Shown here one piece after another: positions 39,984-47,038 of a DNA stretch of 48,046 bases (its first letter is position 1; the number at the start of each line of letters is the position of its first letter). A model generated the notes under the pieces. The model made no database searches. It saw only the letters and a list, made by a program, of their open reading frames with translations, and was not told the DNA's origin. This stretch comes from Bacteroidales bacterium (lineage in GTDB: Bacteria; Bacteroidota; Bacteroidia; Bacteroidales; VadinHA17), in assembly GCA_003141715.1 (NCBI GenBank), contig PLNF01000105.1:1-48046 (forward strand), in the 5' to 3' direction. Position numbers and translations under genes: made by a program.

Positions 39984-41543
39984 ATGAAAAAAAAGATTAT
40001 TCTGAAAAGGGTATTTCACCGTGATATGTGGCGAATACTTATCTCATTCAACTATGATGAAAGTCTTGTTGCTCTGGTCAGACAACTAAACGGCAACCAT
40101 TACAGCAGCACCTACAAAAGCTGGTATGCTGATGATAATGAAGAGACATTGAAGCAGATTCTCCTGGTTTTCAGAGATAAGGCAGACATTGATATATCAA
40201 CGCTTACACAAAAACCTGCAAAATACGTAGAGACAGGTCTCAGTCCTGTCTCTACATCTACATCAAAAAATCTGGAAGATAAACAATCGAAATCCGCACC
40301 TGACCAGAGGACTGGTTTAACTGTAAATAAACCTGAAAATAAAGATTCTGAAACAGAAATAATTCCGACAAGGAGAATAATTGAAAAAGCAGTTGAACGG
40401 GAGCGTTTCAGTCCTGTTGAATTCCGGATCAATGAACAGGATGGCAGGCTGGCAATAAGGTTTACAGGGCATTACGATGGAGAGTGGATTGAAGAGATTA
40501 AATCTTTCGGAAGTTTCTATTATGATAAGATCAGCAAGGAGTTTCTGCTTCCATGGTCAGTCATGACAGGGGATTCGCTTTCTGACTATTTCTCATCACG
40601 GGATGTTGAAGTAATAATAATCAAATCATCTCCGGCAGAGGCTTTAAAGGCTGCCAGGCGGCAGATGGGAGACGAAATACGCAGCAGGGATCTTGGAGAG
40701 AAAGCACTTGAGGGGCTTGATCTTATGAGAAGGTACCTTGATGAAGTAAGATACAGTGAAAGGACAAGCGAATCTTATCTCGCGCTTCTTGAAGTGTTTT
40801 TCAAGTATTTTCATGAAAAAGATCCTCTCACAATATCAATGGAAGAGGTTTCCGAATTTATTCATGACTTCATTGTTACCAATGGATATTCGTCATCTTA
40901 CCAGAATCAGATGATCTCTTCCATCAAGACCTTTTACAGGATATCAGGAAGGAGTCATATTGATCTTCAGTTATTTGAGCGACCAAGAAAGAGCAGGGCA
41001 CTGCCAAAGGTTTTTTCAAAGGAAGAGGTAAAAAGGATACTGAATGCGACAAGGAACACTAAACATAAGTTGTTATTATGGATAATATATTCGTGTGGAT
41101 TAAGAAGATCGGAGGTAACCAATATCAGGTTGGCCGATCTTGACCGCGATCGTAGTGTGCTTCATATTAAGGAAGGAAAGGGAAGGGTAGACAGGATAGT
41201 TCCTGTTTCCGGGAAAGTATGGGATAAGCTCGATGAGTATATTGATGGTTTTCATCCCGGGAAATATCTTTTTGAGGGTCAGGCGGGAGGCAGGTATTCG
41301 GTGGAGAGTGTTTACCGGGTTTTCAAACAGGCGCTTCAGAAGGCAGGCATAAAAAAGGATGTGGGTGTTCATAGTCTGAGGCACAGTTATGCCACACATC
41401 TTCATGAGAGCGGATTGGATATTAGGTACATACAGGAGTTGTTAGGGCATAGAAGCACGAGGACCACTGAGATTTACACACATGTAAGCCGCCGCAACCT
41501 TGTGATAATAAGGAGTCCGATTGAAGATATGGATGTTAAGTAG
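39984..41543 (+). CDS. Tyrosine recombinase/integrase with duplicated N-terminal domain
   Basis: Catalytic pattern: SCGLRRSEVTNIRLADLD, HSLRHSYATHLHESGLDIRYIQELLGHRSTRTTEIYTHV; N-terminal ~220 aa contains two similar modules. Confidence 0.93.
   Translation: MKKKIILKRVFHRDMWRILISFNYDESLVALVRQLNGNHYSSTYKSWYADDNEETLKQILLVFRDKADIDISTLTQKPAKYVETGLSPVSTSTSKNLEDKQSKSAPDQRTGLTVNKPENKDSETEIIPTRRIIEKAVERERFSPVEFRINEQDGRLAIRFTGHYDGEWIEEIKSFGSFYYDKISKEFLLPWSVMTGDSLSDYFSSRDVEVIIIKSSPAEALKAARRQMGDEIRSRDLGEKALEGLDLMRRYLDEVRYSERTSESYLALLEVFFKYFHEKDPLTISMEEVSEFIHDFIVTNGYSSSYQNQMISSIKTFYRISGRSHIDLQLFERPRKSRALPKVFSKEEVKRILNATRNTKHKLLLWIIYSCGLRRSEVTNIRLADLDRDRSVLHIKEGKGRVDRIVPVSGKVWDKLDEYIDGFHPGKYLFEGQAGGRYSVESVYRVFKQALQKAGIKKDVGVHSLRHSYATHLHESGLDIRYIQELLGHRSTRTTEIYTHVSRRNLVIIRSPIEDMDVK
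40227..40255. repeat. Palindrome GTAGAGACAGG-TCTCAGT-CCTGTCTCTAC inside the integrase ORF
   Basis: 11-bp arms; same GTAGAGAC/GTCTCTAC tips as the palindrome at 22395-22423; translated in frame as YVETGLSPVST. Confidence 0.85.
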
Positions 41544-41597
41544 AACAGTTACAAGGATGTTTGGATTTACTTTTGAAATACAAAATTAATTTGCAGG

Positions 41598-41858
41598 TTG
41601 ATAATTAGTATATACTTTTGTGACATACCTAAATCATACGCAATAAAAACCCTTTCTTTAAAACTCGACGACAGTATATTTAATGAGACGGAAGTCGTTT
41701 TGACGAAGATTAAAAAGTCAAGGAATCGTTATATTAATGAAGCTGTAGATTATTATAACAGAATCAACAGGAGGAATTTCTTTGCACATAAACTCGTCAA
41801 AGAATCAAAACTTGTAAGGGAAGAATCCCTGAAAGTTCTTGCAGAATTTGAAAGGTAG
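41598..41858 (+). CDS. Ribbon-helix-helix-like antitoxin (start uncertain)
   Basis: IKTLSLKLDDSIFNETEVVLTKIKKSRNRYINEAVDYYNRI is RHH-like; directly precedes MazF-like sequence. Confidence 0.65.
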   Translation: MIISIYFCDIPKSYAIKTLSLKLDDSIFNETEVVLTKIKKSRNRYINEAVDYYNRINRRNFFAHKLVKESKLVREESLKVLAEFER

Positions 41859-42076
41859 TTGTCTGTCCAATTACAACCAATGTTGAGAAAGACAGTGAGA
41901 TATTAAGGATTCACATAAAAAAAGGTACGGCAAATTTAAAGACTGAATCTGATATTATTATTGATCAGATCAGGGCGATTGATAATAAGAGACTTTTAAA
42001 TAAAATTGGAGAGCTGACCAAAGATCTTCAGTCAAGGGTAAAGGAAAGTATCAGGATAATCCTCGACCTGGACTAA
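41858..42076 (+). pseudogene. Truncated MazF/PemK-type toxin remnant (C-terminal part only)
   Basis: Open frame reads VVCPITTNVEKDSEILRIHIKKGTANLKTESDIIIDQIRAIDNKRLLNKIGELTKDLQSRVKESIRIILDLD*, matching the MazF C-terminal pattern (L..DS.ILVDQIRTIDK.RL..KIG.L); N-terminal half absent. Confidence 0.75.
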
Positions 42077-42351
42077 AAAACCGTCATGTTTCGTGAAGTT
42101 TTCCCTACAAAATCTGGCTTAGGGTTATAACTTTCTTAAGTCCGCTTCTAAAAGGAATATGATAAAAAACTAAAAATGCAAGTTAATGATCCTAAGTAAT
42201 CAGGAAAATTGCAAATAGGTATATTTCAGTCAGTTGGTTAAAAAAGTTACAACTTTTGTAATGGGATCTGATAAGTAATAAATATTGATTGTACGAAAAC
42301 GTTAATAAACATACTGCTATCGACCCGTTTAGGCATACATTATGCAAGTTT

Positions 42352-43022
42352 GCTAACGCAATAAACGAGTTAGGCTGCAATAATTGCGACTATCGCGTTG
42401 TTTTACCCGCTTGCCCCGGGATTTGTTTGCGGTGCTACCTGGATAGCCTGATTACTTCTTGACAAATTTGTAATGTGAGACAAAATCGGATACCCTTGAC
42501 CGCCGCAAACGGGCCGACGCTTAGCAAGCTTGTGTAGTAAAACATGACCATTTTGTTCCACCTTGACAAATTAAAAATGAAGAACCCTTTAAGACGGTTT
42601 GCCCCGACGCTCGCTTGCATATGGCAATTCACGGTTTTGTTTTGAAGAAGGTACAAAACCAGCCGATGAGCACCATCTGCAAGCTTATCCGACGCTTAGC
42701 AAACCTTATTTGGTATCGCATGACAATTTTGCGGTTATTTTCCAATTACTGCATCCAACACGCTGGTATAGGCAATAAGCTTGTCACGGCATTTGCCGCC
42801 ACCTGGATAGATTATGTTGCCAGAGAAAAATTCTGAATATAAGATAATACGAGTCGGTGAGTCCAAGCCCACGAAAACCAAAAGCCGTGCCCCACACTGG
42901 ATTGCAAATGCCGTTCCATGGCGGCTATCCCGCCGGGACAACTTTGTGGCTAAAGAACCTGGACAAGTGATCGGCGGGCTGACGCCGCCAACGCTTCCTG
43001 CCCATACCAGCGCACCGTTAGC
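42352..43022. repeat. Structured non-coding region bounded by GCTAAC and GTTAGC; divergent or composite member of the cassette-boundary family
   Basis: GCTAAC 42352-42357, canonical-looking GTTAGGC 42369-42375, GTTAGC 43017-43022; CCGCAAAC/GTTTGCGG pairing (42426-42433/42503-42510); duplicated CCGACGCTTAGCAA; no credible CDS. Confidence 0.45.
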
Positions 43023-43148
43023 ATTCAGTCCCACCAATCAGAGAGGTTTTTAGAGAGTTCATGAACAAAATTTTCTTCTAATTGTTAGAAAATGAGAATC
43101 AATATTCAAAAAAATATTTGTGGGTGAAACTAATTACATTAAAAACTG

Positions 43149-43643
43149 ATGGAGAGAAAAAATTTTATAAAGAGCATTGGCTTTGGATTAGTAGGAAGCT
43201 TAGTCGGAGGGCAGTCACTTGCAGTGAATAAAAACAAAATCATCAAACCAACTATGGAGACAATAAAGCCCATAACTAACAACAGAAAGGATATAGCGAT
43301 GAGAACTGAACAGACGGAACATGAGACAAAAGACGTTACAGTGAGGCAACTTGCAGCGCTTGACCTTGGCCCTGAAATCGAGGGCATGGCAGGGCGTCAA
43401 CTTATAATGCGTATGGTGACCATCGAACCTGGAGGTGTACTCGGACCGATTCACGACCATAAAGACAGGCCAGGCATGGTCTACATACTGCAAGGAACAA
43501 TAACTGACCATCGAAATGGATTGGCTAAGGAGTATGGGCCTGGAGCGGGTTGGCCTGAGGATAAGAACACTACACATTGGCTTGAGAATAGAGGAACGAC
43601 AGTAGCGGTGGAGATCTCAGTCGATATATTCAGACAACAATAA
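43149..43643 (+). CDS. Cupin-domain protein with N-terminal signal-like segment (cassette 1)
   Basis: MERKNFIKSIGFGLVGSLVGGQSLA; MVTIEPGGVLGPIHDHKDRPGMVYILQGTITDHR...THWLENRGTTVAVEISVDIF. Confidence 0.85.
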   Translation: MERKNFIKSIGFGLVGSLVGGQSLAVNKNKIIKPTMETIKPITNNRKDIAMRTEQTEHETKDVTVRQLAALDLGPEIEGMAGRQLIMRMVTIEPGGVLGPIHDHKDRPGMVYILQGTITDHRNGLAKEYGPGAGWPEDKNTTHWLENRGTTVAVEISVDIFRQQ

Positions 43644-43898
43644 TAAGCTGAGATTCGATATTTAAAACTGTCACCAGGTAACAGCATTCTAGAGCGGACT
43701 CGTCGATAAATAAACATAGAGGGATTTACTTGATTATAGTTTACATTTCCCTGTATATGAGCAATTTATCTAGACAAATCCTGCATCATATCGACATTCT
43801 GCCTTTAATCAAACTTGTACCGAGAAAAATAAATCCATTGTCTGACCACTATTGAAGGGATTTGGTTATCAAAGACAGTTTTAAAATTGGCCCGAAAT

Positions 43899-44114
43899 GC
43901 TAACTCGGACGGTTTAATTAATTGGCTTCGGCAGCCCGGACTACTTCGTAATTAGCCCCCAAAGTCTATGCGACTAAAAGCATCTCAACTTATTAAATTT
44001 TGTGGCACCCGGACTGATCCTGCAGCCGAGACAAAGTCAATAGGGCTGCCGGCCGACGCGCTGGTGCCTTGTTTTTTGCTCACACATCTGGACAATTTTA
44101 AAATTAACCCTACA
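43899..44114. repeat. Giant attC-like element copy A (3'-truncated, tandem to copy B)
   Basis: GCTAACTCGGACGGTTTAATTAATTGGCTTCGGCAGCCCGG...; homologous to the first ~216 bp of copy B. Confidence 0.85.
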
Positions 44115-44466
44115 TATAACTCGGACGGTTTAATTAATTGGCTTCGGCAGCCCGGACAGCTTTGTAATCAGCCCCATAAGTCTATGAGAGAAAAATTTAA
44201 CCTACTTATAAAATTTTGTTGCACCCGGACTGTTCCTGCTGCCGAGACAAAGTCAATAGGGCTGCCGGCCGAGGCGCTGGTGCCTTGTTTTTTGCTCGCC
44301 ACCTAGACTATTTTATCGTGACCCAAAACTCACGCCCATTACCCGGACTTGGTACCGTCAAGACAATTTATCGTGACCCTAAACTTATTGTCCACTTACC
44401 GGGACTGGCAAAAAAACGCGGCACCCCGACACGGACGCCAACTAATCAAACCGCCGGGCCGTTAGC
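44115..44466. repeat. Giant attC-like element copy B (352 bp)
   Basis: TATAACTCGGACGGTTTAATTAATTGGC ... GCCAACTAATCAAACCGCCGGGCCGTTAGC; internal stems 44145-44153/44259-44267 and 44279-44295/44408-44425. Confidence 0.88.
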
Positions 44467-44501
44467 GGTAAAATCGTGACATTCTGCAGTTTGATTTAAT
44501 C

Positions 44502-45446
44502 ATGGAGAAGTTAAAAAGAGAGTTTCAAGAGATACAGAACAATATCTCAGTATATAGTTACGAAGAGTTAAGATTACGTATTGCTCGTCTGATTCCAAGG
44601 GTACCCGTTATTATTTCAATCACGGATAAAATTCCGAGAGTTGATAAGGGTTTATATCGAGATCCATCAATTATTTATCGTGCTAGACCTAACGAATCCA
44701 AGAAGATTGATTCCACAATGGAAATGCCATGGAATTATATTAAACAGATATCTATAGTACCAGATGACGAGTGTGATAAAATACAATGCGGAAGGGCTAA
44801 CAGAGAGAAAGAACCACGATTTTATGCGTCTAACGATTTTCAAGTATCATGTTATGAAACAATATGGCATGAATTTCCCCTTAAGACGAAAGAAAAAAGC
44901 CAAACGCTAACTGTTGGATGCTGGAAAATAAATGAACCATTATACTTAGCAATATTACCTTACTCAAAGAGCTATCTAAGTAAAGTTAGAAAGCATGAGC
45001 AAAAGATTAATGATGTAATTGATTCCGTTATCGATTCAGATAACAAACAAATTGAAAACCTATTATTAAAACTTGGATCAGATAAGGCCAAAGATAGATT
45101 TATTATCGACCTTTTCTCAGATGAATTTGCAAAGCTAGAAATCAATTCAAATTGCGATTATTCCCTATCAAATTTCTATTGCGAACAAGTATTTGAGAGA
45201 TGCCCCAATGAATTTGGAATTAACGATATTGATGGGATAGTTTTTCCAAGTGTTTCATTTTCATATCAGTATAACAATATAGTATTACATCCTAGATGCC
45301 TACACAAATTGAAATTTATAGAGGCAATGTACGTTTGGGTTACCTATTCTAATGAGACTAAAGAAATGCAATATACTCCGTTAGAACAACATGTCATTGC
45401 AGATACTGAGGGGAAACTTATGTGGAATGTATTTAAGTCAAAATAG
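44502..45446 (+). CDS. RES-domain-like protein (possible NAD+-targeting/ADP-ribosylating effector), cassette 2 gene 1
   Basis: IIYRARPNE...QCGRANREKEPRFYASNDFQVSCYETIWHE and DIDGIVFPSVSFSYQYNNIVLHP resemble RES-domain motifs (R, GR.N, YAS, E, DGIVYPS). Confidence 0.62.
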   Translation: MEKLKREFQEIQNNISVYSYEELRLRIARLIPRVPVIISITDKIPRVDKGLYRDPSIIYRARPNESKKIDSTMEMPWNYIKQISIVPDDECDKIQCGRANREKEPRFYASNDFQVSCYETIWHEFPLKTKEKSQTLTVGCWKINEPLYLAILPYSKSYLSKVRKHEQKINDVIDSVIDSDNKQIENLLLKLGSDKAKDRFIIDLFSDEFAKLEINSNCDYSLSNFYCEQVFERCPNEFGINDIDGIVFPSVSFSYQYNNIVLHPRCLHKLKFIEAMYVWVTYSNETKEMQYTPLEQHVIADTEGKLMWNVFKSK

Positions 45447-45452
45447 AAGAAC

Positions 45453-46544
45453 ATGCAACAATCATCTGCATCAAATTTTAAAGTACCAAGATTTGTTTTC
45501 ACTGTAGACTTAAATAAAATCAAGAATTTGTATGAAGTCCAATATGACAACACATCAATCGACAAATTAGTAATTCGACTAAAAAAACATTTACATGATA
45601 AACTGATTGCAGTCAGTGTTAGAGGTATCGATACTGGGAAAAATGATTTTTACTTTAAACAAAATCCATATACATTTAAACAGATAGCTTTATTTTGGGA
45701 ATCAAGTTCTACAAATTTGGAGCCTTCTCGACAATATTACCTCAAATTGTATCTTGACTTTTACAAACTACCATTAAGAATCTGCAATATGGGTTGGATC
45801 AAAGGATTTGATAATAATTTGGAAATCGGATTGGAAGACGATTTTAACTATAATGTTGAACTTTCTTATAATCTTATTGAAGAAGTTGTCAAAGAAACCT
45901 CTAGAAACTTCATGGTTTCAGCATTTTGTGGGTTTAATCCTTCAAGTAGTTGGTCAGCACGTGCTTATATAAAACTAATCGTAAATCTTGATGTTGGCCC
46001 AAATGATTTATTTATGCACTCTGGACTAACGAATTTGACAGACTTCGGCAGAAACTATCTTGATGAAGTAAAAATGGCGTTTACAGATTTGATTAAAACT
46101 GACAATGTTGACATTAATCAGATGTTTCTTTATAAAAATAAAGTAATGCAAATCACTCGGAAATCAGAAAATGTTGTAAGAAAGAAGCATAACTTAAGAG
46201 ATGTAGGTGATTCTTTCGTTAATGAAGCTTTACTTTCAAATATAGTTTTGTCCATTTTCCCTGATACAATTCGACAATATAGAAGTAAATGGTTAGGTAA
46301 ATACATTCTTGACATTTACATTCCTTCAAAAAGAATAGGTATTGAATATCAAGGAGAGCAGCATTATAGACCGGTAAAGAGATTTGGAGGGGAAGAAAAA
46401 CATCTAAAGCAAAAAGAGCGTGATAGTATTGTAAGACAAAAGTGCAAAGAAAATGGAATTATCTTGCTTGAATGGCCTTTTGAGAAAAAAATTACAGAAA
46501 AGGCAGTTGCAGAATTTCTTTTACCATACAGAGAGAAAACTTGA
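45453..46544 (+). CDS. Protein with C-terminal Vsr/PD-(D/E)XK-like nuclease domain and unknown N-terminal ~260 aa, cassette 2 gene 2
   Basis: NEALLSNIVLSIFPDTIRQYRSKWLGKYILDIYIPSKRIGIEYQGEQHYRP...KQKERDSIVRQKCKENGIILLEWPF: D-X-E-X-Q nuclease-like core. Confidence 0.7.
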   Translation: MQQSSASNFKVPRFVFTVDLNKIKNLYEVQYDNTSIDKLVIRLKKHLHDKLIAVSVRGIDTGKNDFYFKQNPYTFKQIALFWESSSTNLEPSRQYYLKLYLDFYKLPLRICNMGWIKGFDNNLEIGLEDDFNYNVELSYNLIEEVVKETSRNFMVSAFCGFNPSSSWSARAYIKLIVNLDVGPNDLFMHSGLTNLTDFGRNYLDEVKMAFTDLIKTDNVDINQMFLYKNKVMQITRKSENVVRKKHNLRDVGDSFVNEALLSNIVLSIFPDTIRQYRSKWLGKYILDIYIPSKRIGIEYQGEQHYRPVKRFGGEEKHLKQKERDSIVRQKCKENGIILLEWPFEKKITEKAVAEFLLPYREKT

Positions 46545-46574
46545 CTACAACGTGACAAGATCAAAAAAACTACC

Positions 46575-46927
46575 GCTAACTCGGACGGTTTAATTAATTG
46601 CCTTTTGCAACCCGGACTACTTTCCGATCAGCCCCTAAAGTCTATGCGAGTAATTTCATTTCAACTTATCAAATTTTGTTGCACCTGGACTGTTCCTGCA
46701 ACCGAGACAAGGTCAATAGGGTTGCAAGCCGACGCACTGGTGCCTTGTTTTTTGCTCGTCATCTGGACTATTTCATCATGACACGAAACTGGTCGTCCAT
46801 CTATCGGGACTTGGTGCCGTCAAGACAAATTACCTTGACCCGAAACTTTTCAGCCATCTACCGGGACTGGCAAAAAACGCGGCACCGCGACGCAGACGGC
46901 AACTCATTAAACCGCCGGGCCGTTAGC
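46575..46927. repeat. Giant attC-like element copy C (353 bp)
   Basis: GCTAACTCGGACGGTTTAATTAATTGCC ... GGCAACTCATTAAACCGCCGGGCCGTTAGC; internal stems 46605-46613/46719-46727 and 46739-46755/46870-46886. Confidence 0.9.
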
Positions 46928-47038
46928 ACACATTCATGGCAAGCCGGACACCTGTAAGGTACATAAAACTAAATACTTTGATAGTATTTTGACTCAAGTG
47001 AAAGAGCATTTACAATTTGATAAAATATTACCCAAATT

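Noticed and set aside
42615-43053. ORFs 42615..42836, 42814..43053 and 42735..43037 (-)
   Set aside because: Lie in the palindrome-rich boundary region, overlap each other on both strands, low-complexity unlikely proteins; treated as non-coding.
44216-44479. ORF of 87 aa, similar in translation to part of 46598..46957 (DCSCxRDKVNRxAxxxxGALFFARHLDYF)
   Set aside because: The similarity comes from repeat copies B and C being homologous DNA; both ORFs run through the structured elements, lack a plausible domain and cross element borders, so treated as spurious.
43899-46927. Insertion sequence or group II intron as explanation for the repeats
   Set aside because: No transposase or reverse transcriptase inside the repeats, no target duplications seen at the ends, and consistent placement between unrelated genes in the same orientation.
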